Positions 54,887 to 62,944 of a DNA stretch of 64,000 nucleotides are shown one piece after another. The stretch is from Candidatus Neomarinimicrobiota bacterium. Lineage in GTDB: Bacteria; Fidelibacterota; JAANXI01. The position numbers and the translations under genes are program-made. The first letter of the stretch is position 1. The number at the start of each line of letters is the position of its first letter. The DNA lies in assembly GCA_021734025.1 (NCBI GenBank), contig JAIPJS010000002.1, forward strand, positions 186,001-250,000. Direction: 5' to 3'. The notes beneath the pieces were generated by a model. That model searched no databases, was not told where the DNA came from, and was given only the letters and a program-made list of their open reading frames with translations.

Positions 54887-55318
54887 TTATTCTGTTGATT
54901 CCAACTCCAGTGGAATTTCATCAAATTGAGATCGATCGTCGCGGAGCTGCCAGCCGTACATTTCGGCGGCTTCGCCGTCTCTTACTGATAAAATCAGATA
55001 CGAATACCACGGCCAGGCGTGGTTTCGGTCATACTCGGACGGTCGCGCCGGCGACTCCGGGTGCGAGTGATAGATCCCCAGCATCTCCTGGCCGGTCTCC
55101 TTAGCGTACCGTTCGGCATCCCGGAACTCTTCTGGCTGTATCAAGAACCGCGTCTCCTGAGAATCCTCTCGTTGATTCGGCTGGCGCCGGATTTCGGTGA
55201 TAATTCTATCATCGCCATCCTGTTTGCCAATGAGGAATCCGCAGCACTCGTACGGGTAATCCTTTTCTCCGTGATCGTAAATTTCCTGTGTGATTTCCTT
55301 TGATAATTTGACCGTCAT
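54887..55318 (-). CDS. JAMM/MPN+ metallopeptidase (Mec-like)
   Basis: 143 residues. Glu24, His84, His86, Ser94 and Asp97 form the JAMM zinc site (HSHPESPARPSEYD, H-x-H-x7-S-x2-D). In mycobacteria Mec cleaves cysteine from CysO. The stop is 21 nt before the carrier fusion start and the start overlaps the cysM-like stop by 4 nt, so it belongs to that operon. It might also cut the fused carrier after Gly-Gly. Confidence 0.9.
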   Translation of the reverse strand: MTVKLSKEITQEIYDHGEKDYPYECCGFLIGKQDGDDRIITEIRRQPNQREDSQETRFLIQPEEFRDAERYAKETGQEMLGIYHSHPESPARPSEYDRNHAWPWYSYLILSVRDGEAAEMYGWQLRDDRSQFDEIPLELESTE

Positions 55319-56289
55319 TCTTCGCTCCAGAACTGTTCGTTAATATACCGCCGGCCGTTGTCCGGAAAGACTGTTACGATAACGCCGCTGTCCAGACGGC
55401 TGCCAACTTCAAGTACGCCGGCGACGGCAGCGCCGGAAGACATTCCGACCAGCAGCCCTTCCTGTCTGGCCAGCTGTTTCACCAGGGATTGGGCAACCTC
55501 CGTCTCGATTTCCAGATTTTCATCGGCCAGATAATCGTCGTAAATGCCCGGCACGATGGCGGACGGCATGTGCTTGAGTCCCTCCAGTCCGTGCAACGGG
55601 CCGTTGGGCTGGACGCTCACCAGCGAAATATCCGGATTGTATTCCCGCAGCCATCGGCTGGTACCGGTAAACGTTCCTGTTGTGCCGAGTCCTGCAACAA
55701 AGTGGGTGATCTGTCCGTCCGTCTGCTCCCAGATCTCCGGGGCAGTGGTCTTATAATGTGCCATCCAGTTTGCGGGATTGCTGTATTGATCTGCATAAAA
55801 ATAGCGATCCGGAAATTCCCTGTGGAGTTCCCTGGCCTTTTTGATGGCGCCGTCCGAACTTTCTGCTGCGGGGGTCAGAGTGACTTTCGCCCCAAACGCC
55901 TTGTACATCCGGATATATTCCCGGCTGGCGTTTTCCGGTACGCAAAGCTGGACGTCGTGTCCCCGGCTGGCGCCGATCATAGCATATGCCAGTGCCGTAT
56001 TCCCCGACGAGGCATCTAGGAGCGTTTTTCCGTTATCCAATGCACCAGCCTCCTCGGCGGATTTAATAATACCGAATGCGGCTCGATCTTTCACTGAACC
56101 TCCGGGATTAAACCATTCAGCTTTGGCATGGGCGTGAACATTTTCCGGAAGCATCTCGCTAATGCTCTCCAGATACAATAACGGTGTATTTCCAATCGTC
56201 TTTTCCAGTTCGACTCCGAGACGCCTTTTCTTCTGCGTCGGTGGTTCAATTGTATCAGTGTTCATCATTTTCATGACCTTCTCGGTCAT
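55315..56289 (-). CDS. cysM: Cysteine synthase, CysM-like
   Basis: 324 residues. PLP Lys67 in GGSVKDRAA, SSGNTALAYAM, and the GTTGTFTG phosphate loop. The N-terminal tail (~1-22) is extended. CysM-type enzymes use O-phosphoserine or O-acetylserine; with an adjacent carrier and Mec-like peptidase, use of a carrier thiocarboxylate is suggested. Confidence 0.92.
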   Translation of the reverse strand: MTEKVMKMMNTDTIEPPTQKKRRLGVELEKTIGNTPLLYLESISEMLPENVHAHAKAEWFNPGGSVKDRAAFGIIKSAEEAGALDNGKTLLDASSGNTALAYAMIGASRGHDVQLCVPENASREYIRMYKAFGAKVTLTPAAESSDGAIKKARELHREFPDRYFYADQYSNPANWMAHYKTTAPEIWEQTDGQITHFVAGLGTTGTFTGTSRWLREYNPDISLVSVQPNGPLHGLEGLKHMPSAIVPGIYDDYLADENLEIETEVAQSLVKQLARQEGLLVGMSSGAAVAGVLEVGSRLDSGVIVTVFPDNGRRYINEQFWSEE

Positions 56290-56554
56290 CTTTTTCCTCT
56301 TTCAAAATTTGTAATTTAATCTCTGGGCTTTATTTATTCCACCCATCATTGGTAAAAATACCGAAGTGGTTTGGTTTATTATGTAAGCAAGGTTGCATCG
56401 CGTATCAGGTGTTCTCTTTAAAGACACAACTCCATCCACTGTCCCCTTCCTCTTCGGAAGAGCAAGGGGAACTATAATACGAAAGATTCGCATCTTGCTT
56501 CCCCATCTCTTTGAAGAGAGTGAGACTGAGGGGGTGAGTAGTGTTTATAAATTC
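56290..56554. repeat. Repeat-bearing gap with CTTCCTCTTCGGAAGAG hairpin
   Basis: CCCCTTCCTCTTC-G-GAAGAGCAAGGGG (56443-56469, one mismatch) repeats the element of 21522-21550, and a CTCTTTGAAGAGAG hairpin follows (~56506-56520), in the same order as in the other copy (21522-21603). No gene. Confidence 0.7.
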
Positions 56555-56827
56555 TCACCCAAGCTCCCCATCCTCCGTATCCAGCCGTCCCTGCATAATC
56601 CATTCTTCCTGGCCACGGAGACGGATGTTCCGCTCCTTCAGCCACTCAACTAGAACTTCTTTGTCGCGCGCTTCCCACTCACAAACCATCTTTCCAGAGA
56701 TAGTGTCACACACTGTTCGCACATGGCGAACGTCATCATTGGAATTATTCTTGAATCCCTTCACAATAGATTGAAGACCCTGTCGGGTTAGACAAGCGAT
56801 CACATGGGCTGAAATGTATGTGTTCAA
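56555..56827 (-). CDS. Unknown small protein in the sulfur locus
   Basis: 90 residues, TTG start with AGGAG 7 nt before it. Segment DDVRHVRTVCDTISGKMVCEWEA resembles small DUF4242-like stress proteins only weakly. Contains Cys at 12, 40 and 49. It lies between cysM and the sulfurtransferase on the same strand. Confidence 0.6.
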   Translation of the reverse strand: MNTYISAHVIACLTRQGLQSIVKGFKNNSNDDVRHVRTVCDTISGKMVCEWEARDKEVLVEWLKERNIRLRGQEEWIMQGRLDTEDGELG

Positions 56828-56860
56828 TTTTTATCTCCTGAACCAAATTGCACTTTTGAC

Positions 56861-56908
56861 CTCACCCTCTTTCCCTCTCCTCGTTTGAGGAGAGGGATAT
56901 GAGGTGAG
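56861..56908. repeat. TCCCTCTCCTC hairpin between sulfur genes
   Basis: TCCCTCTCCTC (56872-56882) pairs with GAGGAGAGGGA (56887-56897); CTCACC and GGTGAG flank it. A dispersed intergenic palindrome like those at 21522 and 56443. Confidence 0.7.
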
Positions 56909-56921
56909 ATGGTTTTCTTTG

Positions 56922-57785
56922 TTATGCCGCCTGTCCGTCGCCCTGTTCAATGGGTGCGCCGACCAGGTTGCCCCACTCAGTCCAGGAACCGTCGTAGTTG
57001 CGTACCTTTTCGTATCCCAGGAGATACTTCAGCACGAACCAGGTGTGGGAGGAACGCTCACCGATTCTGCAGTAAGCGACTGTCTCCTTGCCGTCTTCAA
57101 CGCCGGCTCCCTCGTAGATCTCCTTCAGTTCCTCATAGGACTTGAAGGTACCGTCATCGTTCACAGCCGAGGCCCACGGGATATCCACGGCGCCGGGGAT
57201 GTGTCCACCACGCTGTGCGGTTTCGGACATGCCCGCCGGAGCAATCACTTCGCCGGTAAACTCTGCCGGCGACCGGACATCCACAAGGTTGAACCTCTCA
57301 TTTTCCAGGTTGTCCAGGATCAGATCTTTGTAGGCGCGGACATTATCATCCGGAAAGCTCGCCTCGTAGTCTGTGTTGGGATAGGACGGTTCTTCGGTCG
57401 TCAGCTCACGATCCTCTTGGATCCACTTCTTACGGCCACCGTTGATGATCTTCAGTTTGTCTTCGTCATGCCCGTAATAGCGGAACTGCCACAAGGCGTA
57501 CGCGGCAAACCAGTTGTTGTTGTCTCCATAGAAGACCACCGTGGTATCATTAGTAATACCAATATCCTGCGCCAGCTCCTCAAACTGCTCCTTGGTCAGG
57601 ATATCGCGGCGCACCTGGTCGTTCAGCTGGGTCTCCCAGTTGAGACCAACCGCGCCCTCGATGTGGCCCTCATCGTACGCGGACGTATCCACGTCCACCT
57701 CGACCAGCCGCACGTTCTCGTCATCCTTGTGCTTGTCAGCCCATTCGGTGCTGACCAGTACTTCCGGATGTGCATATTCACTCAT
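56922..57785 (-). CDS. sseA: Thiosulfate sulfurtransferase, SseA/CysA type
   Basis: 287 residues in two rhodanese domains. The N domain is inactive; the C domain has Cys239 in CRIGERSSH. HIEGAVGLNWETQL and the HIPGAVDIPWA strand are conserved. Donates sulfane sulfur; probably feeds the rhodanese-carrier fusion. First gene of the minus-strand sulfur cluster. Confidence 0.92.
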   Translation of the reverse strand: MSEYAHPEVLVSTEWADKHKDDENVRLVEVDVDTSAYDEGHIEGAVGLNWETQLNDQVRRDILTKEQFEELAQDIGITNDTTVVFYGDNNNWFAAYALWQFRYYGHDEDKLKIINGGRKKWIQEDRELTTEEPSYPNTDYEASFPDDNVRAYKDLILDNLENERFNLVDVRSPAEFTGEVIAPAGMSETAQRGGHIPGAVDIPWASAVNDDGTFKSYEELKEIYEGAGVEDGKETVAYCRIGERSSHTWFVLKYLLGYEKVRNYDGSWTEWGNLVGAPIEQGDGQAA

Positions 57786-58248
57786 ATCTATAACTCCTTC
57801 GTTGTTGTTTTGTGTTCGTCAGTATTGACCGATGTTCAGCGGTCAATTGGTTCGCAGATGTAAATTGTGGATGAGTCGCACCGATGGTGCGTAAAGAGAT
57901 ATTATGCCGGCATTATGCCGGACAACAGATACAACAAAGTGTAGTAATCGGGTTCAGCCTGAAGAAGTCAGGCCGTGTGATGGAAAGAATATTCAGTCGA
58001 TATGTGGGTTGGTACATCCCATGAGGTGAAAATTATACGACCTGTTTGGTCTTATTTCAACTGATTTTTTTAAGGAATGATTTCCCACCTTATTAACGGG
58101 ATTAAAAGACAAAGCGCTCCGCCTTGGAATGAGATTCCAAGGCTAGTCTGAATAGCCTTTCAATCTCATTGAAAGGCTTACTGGTAATCCCTATCTATTC
58201 TATTTTTTTTCTCTCCGGAAGGATCCCCACCGGAGCGTCAATCCGTGT
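57786..58248. repeat. 463-nt gap with paired hairpins
   Basis: An 11-nt tandem duplication ATTATGCCGGC/ATTATGCCGGA near 57901-57921, and two neighbouring hairpins: GCCTTGGAAT-GAG-ATTCCAAGGC (58121-58143) and AGCCTTTCAAT-CTC-ATTGAAAGGCT (58154-58178). No gene seen. Confidence 0.7.
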
Positions 58249-58791
58249 TCAATTATTCGGGGTATTTCCCAGCGCGGTCAACCGCTCCAGGGCTTGCGTG
58301 AATTGGTGTTCGGCTTTGCCAAGATAGGTATGTGCCTCGTCAATATATCCGTCCACCGAGGTCGACCAGACCCGGTTCAGGTAACGCTCTCCGGCTGCAT
58401 AGTGACTCATGATATCCGCGTAGTCCTGCAGAGAATACGCGTGCCCGATACTTTCCCTGGCATCGACGAATTTGTTGAGATCGTTTATGAAGGTATCATC
58501 AATGAACTCGTGTAAATCGTAGACATCAATCTCCGATTTCCGGGCATTCAGATCTTTGGCATCCCGTACGATGTTGGACAGGCTCTCCTCCAAAATTTTA
58601 ATATTTTCAGCGATGGTATCTTCGTGCTGCGCTGCTTTCCGCTGGCCTACCTGGACAAGCCCGACGCCAATCAGTCCAAGAATTAATACAGGAATAAATA
58701 GTGTCCAGTTGATTGTCCATTCATGCAGAACGGTGATATATGCCCCGATTAAAAAGCTTACAGCGATCAATATTAGTCCGATTCGTTTCAT
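58249..58791 (-). CDS. Unknown two-helix membrane protein with coiled coil
   Basis: 180 residues. Helices ~5-23 and ~29-47 are followed by a long charged, probably coiled-coil region (~55-175, no cysteines of note). It starts 1 nt after the OPT transporter stop, so the two are cotranscribed and it may be its accessory. Confidence 0.75.
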   Translation of the reverse strand: MKRIGLILIAVSFLIGAYITVLHEWTINWTLFIPVLILGLIGVGLVQVGQRKAAQHEDTIAENIKILEESLSNIVRDAKDLNARKSEIDVYDLHEFIDDTFINDLNKFVDARESIGHAYSLQDYADIMSHYAAGERYLNRVWSTSVDGYIDEAHTYLGKAEHQFTQALERLTALGNTPNN

Positions 58792-58792
58792 G

Positions 58793-60532
58793 TCAACCTC
58801 CCACCGCGCCGGTTATTACATAGTAGAGAGCAAACCCAACTCCGACCAGCGCCTCACCGACGATAAGTCCGGCTGCCACTGGAATCCCAACGTCGTGGCT
58901 ATACTTATGCCCCTTTTTCCAATCGACGACCAATCTGAGTACGGTACCTATAGTATATGTCAGAACGATGTTGAACGGCAGGTAAAATCCGAGTCCCACC
59001 AGGATACCGAGTCCGCCGATACCGCTGGCACTGAGAATTGCTCCGAGTCCGGCGCCGGCGACGTATTTCTGTACCGGTACATCACCTCCGAGAATCCCGC
59101 TAATCATGCTGGCGAGTGCCTGTCCCTGCGGCGCCGGCAGCCGTTCCGACCCCATACCGTAGGCGCGGTGGAGGACGAAAATCAATCCCATGATAAGGAT
59201 CGGCCCCAGCCAGATGCCCAAGTACTGCCCGATCTGCTGCATTTTTGGAGTCGCGCCCACAAGGTAGCCAGTCTTGAGGTCCATCATCATGTCGGTGGCC
59301 TGCGCCATGGCGACACACATGGCTGCCCCGACCATCATAGAGGCGATCACCGTCTCACGGTCGCCCATCCCGCTGGCGATAAATATCAGTATGGTGATTC
59401 CAATGAGAGTCATGCCACTGAGCGGTGACCAATTGGTACGGCCGATACACTCCGCGAGAATTACCCCGGCCATCCAGATCCAGATCGTGCCCAGCAACGC
59501 CATGATACCACCGCGAATCCAACCCATGTGCTCCGTGGAAACCCTTGCAATGATGAAAAGGACAACGAATGCGCCGATAATGCCGACATACAGGAGTTTA
59601 ATCGGCAGTTCATCGGCGGAAAGTCCGCCCTTCATTTTGGAGGCGGACTGCATACTCTTGATTGCGCTGACAATTAATGGAAATGCGAGAATAATCCCCG
59701 CAAGCGCCCCGCCGATAAGCATCCCGATACCCACCGGTTTGAACAGCATTTCTCTGAGATAGACCGGCATGCTTTCTCCGGCAGCCGAGAGTGTCGCAGC
59801 ATCAGGGAGCATTCCCTGGACTGAAAGCAGCGGCGATAAAACCCAATAACAGACGTATCCTCCAATGATGAAATAGACGCCGCCCTTTCCGGCGAGGAAT
59901 CCTACGCCCACCGTCAGCAGTGAAATGTACCAGACGCCATTCATGTACTCCGGCATGCCGAGCCAGTCCCCCAGTGGCAGATTTCCTACGCCGGTGTAAT
60001 TGCTTATGAAGTGCACCACTCCACTTAACACAGCTCCGCCGATAAGCAGCATCGCCTTTTTCACACCGGCGCCCGGCGACTTCAGGATGGCCGCCACGGC
60101 GATGCCGCCAGGATAGGCTAGCCTGTTGTAGTCGATCATTTGCTTACGGAGCGGGATAATAAAAGCGATTCCGAGGAATCCGCCGGCGATACACGCCAGC
60201 ACCAGCAGGTACGGATTAAAATCGGTATACCCCAGGATAAACAGCGCTGGTACCGAGAACATCATCCCGGCCGATGCACCGTTCACGCCGCTGGCGATAG
60301 TCTGGTTGATATTATTTTCCACGATGCTGTTCCGGCGCATGACGCCTCTGAGTATGCCAAATCCCAGGATGGCCGCCAGTTCACTCCCTTCGATGGAAAA
60401 ACCTAATATCAGACTGGCATAACCAATGCTCAACGCAATCAATGCGCCAAGGACATATCCAACTAACACAGCGGGTACGGACAATTCGGGGTATGGTCCG
60501 CGTCGAATCACCTTATTATCTGCTGATGCCAC
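58793..60532 (-). CDS. OPT-family oligopeptide transporter
   Basis: 579 residues with about 14-16 membrane helices; the OPT core patterns NNINQTIASGVNGASAGMMFSVPAL and QATDMMMDLKTGYLVGATP are clear. OPT proteins import small peptides or metal chelates. Transcribed with the small membrane protein after it. Confidence 0.93.
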   Translation of the reverse strand: MASADNKVIRRGPYPELSVPAVLVGYVLGALIALSIGYASLILGFSIEGSELAAILGFGILRGVMRRNSIVENNINQTIASGVNGASAGMMFSVPALFILGYTDFNPYLLVLACIAGGFLGIAFIIPLRKQMIDYNRLAYPGGIAVAAILKSPGAGVKKAMLLIGGAVLSGVVHFISNYTGVGNLPLGDWLGMPEYMNGVWYISLLTVGVGFLAGKGGVYFIIGGYVCYWVLSPLLSVQGMLPDAATLSAAGESMPVYLREMLFKPVGIGMLIGGALAGIILAFPLIVSAIKSMQSASKMKGGLSADELPIKLLYVGIIGAFVVLFIIARVSTEHMGWIRGGIMALLGTIWIWMAGVILAECIGRTNWSPLSGMTLIGITILIFIASGMGDRETVIASMMVGAAMCVAMAQATDMMMDLKTGYLVGATPKMQQIGQYLGIWLGPILIMGLIFVLHRAYGMGSERLPAPQGQALASMISGILGGDVPVQKYVAGAGLGAILSASGIGGLGILVGLGFYLPFNIVLTYTIGTVLRLVVDWKKGHKYSHDVGIPVAAGLIVGEALVGVGFALYYVITGAVGG

Positions 60533-60828
60533 AGCGTCGCCTCCGGTTTGGATAGTTAGAACATTCGTGTGCTTAAGGCACGTATTCTTTTACTAAAGAG
60601 ACGAAATTTAATACAGGAATCAGGTCGTTTCCAACCATTGATGTTGCTTCTGATTGTTTTCTCGTTTCAGGATGTCGTAAAAACCTGCTCTTTCTGATAC
60701 CTGACAATTCAAATTCGTAAGGTAAATCGAAATTTTTCCTTACATCCAAGTTCTCGTTATACTAATTTTTTATAATTTATTACTCCAGGACATCACTTCT
60801 TAAAATCACAAAAGGAGGATTGGCACAC
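60533..60828. other. AT-rich divergent promoter region
   Basis: Lies between divergent OPT and permease genes, with AT-rich stretches near 60600-60625 and 60720-60790. No attenuator or PyrR-like site was found; no repeats noticed. Confidence 0.5.
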
Positions 60829-62067
60829 GTGGAAGCCGGAACAGGTAAATTCAGAGATATCATCGTTGGCGTTCAGCTGTTATTTGTAGCTTTCGGAGCA
60901 TTGGTACTTGTTCCGCTTCTGACGGGCCTCGACCCGTCTATCGCACTCTTGAGTGCCGGTGTCGGCACTCTCATTTTTCAGTTAGTTACCAAAGCACGGG
61001 TTCCGGTATTTCTTGCCAGCTCGTTTGCATTCATTGCCCCAATTCAGATTGGGATCGAAACCTACGGTGTAGCCGCGACACTCGGCGGACTCGCCACAGC
61101 TGGTCTGCTCTATCTCCTTCTCGGTGGGCTCGTTAAACTCAGAGGAGTCCAGGTTATTGAGCGATACCTGCCACCGGTGGTCACCGGCCCGGTCATTATG
61201 GTCATTGGCTTGTCGCTTGCACCAACTGCCATTGATATGACCCGAAATTTTGGCAGCGGATCTGAAATCGACTACCTCGCTGTTCTCATTGCTCTGATTA
61301 CGCTCACAGCAACTATTGTCGTCGTGCTCAAAGGTAAAGGCATGCTTGGATATATCCCGATTCTCATTGGAATTATTGTCGGGTATATTATTTCCATGCT
61401 ATTCGGGGTCGTTGATTATACTCCAATTCACGAATCCCAGTGGTTTTCCTTGCCCTGGAAAGGCGCCATTGCGGATGGATCATACGCTTTTCCCGTCTTC
61501 GATCTCAGAGCTATTCTGTTTATCCTGCCGGTAGCGATCGCACCGGCGATTGAACATGTCGGCGACATCCTGGCAATTTCGGCTGTAACCAAAGATGATT
61601 ACCTGGAGGATCCCGGATTGCATCGGACGCTGACCGGCGACGGATTGGCAACCACCATTGGCGCGCTGCTAGGCGGCCCGCCGAACACGACCTACTCGGA
61701 AGTGACCGGCGCAGTCGCCCTGCTCAAGACATTTCGCCCGGTTCTCATGCGGATTGCCGCAATAGCCGCGATTCTCCTCGCCTTCTTTGGAAAGCTCGGC
61801 GCAGTACTGAAGACTACCCCTGTCCCGGTGATGGGCGGAATCATGGTGCTTCTCTTTGGTATGATCGCCGTCATCGGCATGCAGACACTCTTTCGAAATA
61901 AAGTTGACCTGAGCAAATCACGAAATCTTGTAATAATAGCAGTAATCCTGGTGACCGGAATCGGTGACCTAGCCTTTGGCTTTGGCGATTTCAGTATTTC
62001 CGGGATTGGTCTGGCAGGTGTCTTCGGTGTAATGCTCAACGTGATACTCCCCCAACAAAACGATTAA
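60829..62067 (+). CDS. Nucleobase:cation symporter 2 (uracil/xanthine permease)
   Basis: 412 residues, NCS2 family: FVAFGALVLVPLLTGL, PVFLASSFAFIAPIQI, PVVTGPVIMVIGLSLAP and the GALLGGPPNTTYSEV motif. Nearest in style to UraA. Start: GGAGG is 10 nt before GTG at 60829; a TTG at 60820 is too close. First of the uptake set. Confidence 0.92.
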   Translation: MEAGTGKFRDIIVGVQLLFVAFGALVLVPLLTGLDPSIALLSAGVGTLIFQLVTKARVPVFLASSFAFIAPIQIGIETYGVAATLGGLATAGLLYLLLGGLVKLRGVQVIERYLPPVVTGPVIMVIGLSLAPTAIDMTRNFGSGSEIDYLAVLIALITLTATIVVVLKGKGMLGYIPILIGIIVGYIISMLFGVVDYTPIHESQWFSLPWKGAIADGSYAFPVFDLRAILFILPVAIAPAIEHVGDILAISAVTKDDYLEDPGLHRTLTGDGLATTIGALLGGPPNTTYSEVTGAVALLKTFRPVLMRIAAIAAILLAFFGKLGAVLKTTPVPVMGGIMVLLFGMIAVIGMQTLFRNKVDLSKSRNLVIIAVILVTGIGDLAFGFGDFSISGIGLAGVFGVMLNVILPQQND

Positions 62068-62086
62068 CCCAAGGAAAGGAAGAACC

Positions 62087-62755
62087 ATGCGAAAGCTCTT
62101 CATCTTGATTCTTGCACTTGGATTCAGCGCACAGCTCTCCGCACAAAATTTCCAGTTTCACTACGATTTCGGTGAAGATCGGGATTATGTGACTACGACG
62201 TTTGAAATGTTCAAACTGGACGAATACGGCGCCACCTTCTGGTTCGTGGATATGGACTACAATAATCGCCACGATGGATTTAAAAGCGCTTCCCTTTCCT
62301 ACCTGGAAATCGCCCGCTATATCAACCTTCCCTGGGTTGAAGGTCTCTCGGCAACCCTGCAATACAACGACGGCCTGGTCGGCGGATTCCCCCTGGGGCC
62401 TATCTGGCTGGCAGGTGGGAGTTATCCGGTCTCGATTGGCAATTTTACAATCAACACAGACTTGCTCTACCGACATGCCTATAATTCTGACGCACCGGAT
62501 GTTCAGCTGACAGCGGTCTGGTTCCATCCGTTTCTGGATGGTAAGATCTCCTTTGCCGGATTTTTGGATATCTGGACCCAGGACGATTTTGTGGAGGACG
62601 GGAAGGAATTCGTCCTGTTGACTGAACCTCAGCTCTGGTATAACTTTGGCGATCATCTTTCACTGGGAACCGAACTGGAAATCAGCAAGAATTTCCTGCC
62701 GGCCACCGATGATTTGGAACTGATGCCGACGCTCGGGATGAAGTGGCAGTTTTAA
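62087..62755 (+). CDS. Tsx/DUF5020-like outer-membrane channel
   Basis: 222 residues with a signal peptide ending at LSAQ. Alternating hydrophobic/polar strands, FQFHYDFGEDRDYVTTTFEMF and the C-terminal LGMKWQF with aromatic end, as for a small outer-membrane barrel (DUF5020 resembles the nucleoside channel Tsx). Located 20 nt after the permease, in the same operon. Confidence 0.85.
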   Translation: MRKLFILILALGFSAQLSAQNFQFHYDFGEDRDYVTTTFEMFKLDEYGATFWFVDMDYNNRHDGFKSASLSYLEIARYINLPWVEGLSATLQYNDGLVGGFPLGPIWLAGGSYPVSIGNFTINTDLLYRHAYNSDAPDVQLTAVWFHPFLDGKISFAGFLDIWTQDDFVEDGKEFVLLTEPQLWYNFGDHLSLGTELEISKNFLPATDDLELMPTLGMKWQF

Positions 62756-62944
62756 CTGAATAGCACGTAGAAGTACGCTGGAACAAAGGATCTACACAGA
62801 TTGGAAGCAGACTCGCTGTTCCGTAACCGAATCTCCCAGCTGTGAATATGTAACTTTGAATCCAATACGGCCTTTGTTGCCGAAAACTCGAATGGGCTCG
62901 AACAGATCCATTTGATAATAAACATACTATGAAAAGGAAGTCCA

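Noticed and set aside
62756-62944. Purine riboswitch before the AzgA-like gene
   Set aside because: The conserved TATAA/GACTA-flanked core was not found.
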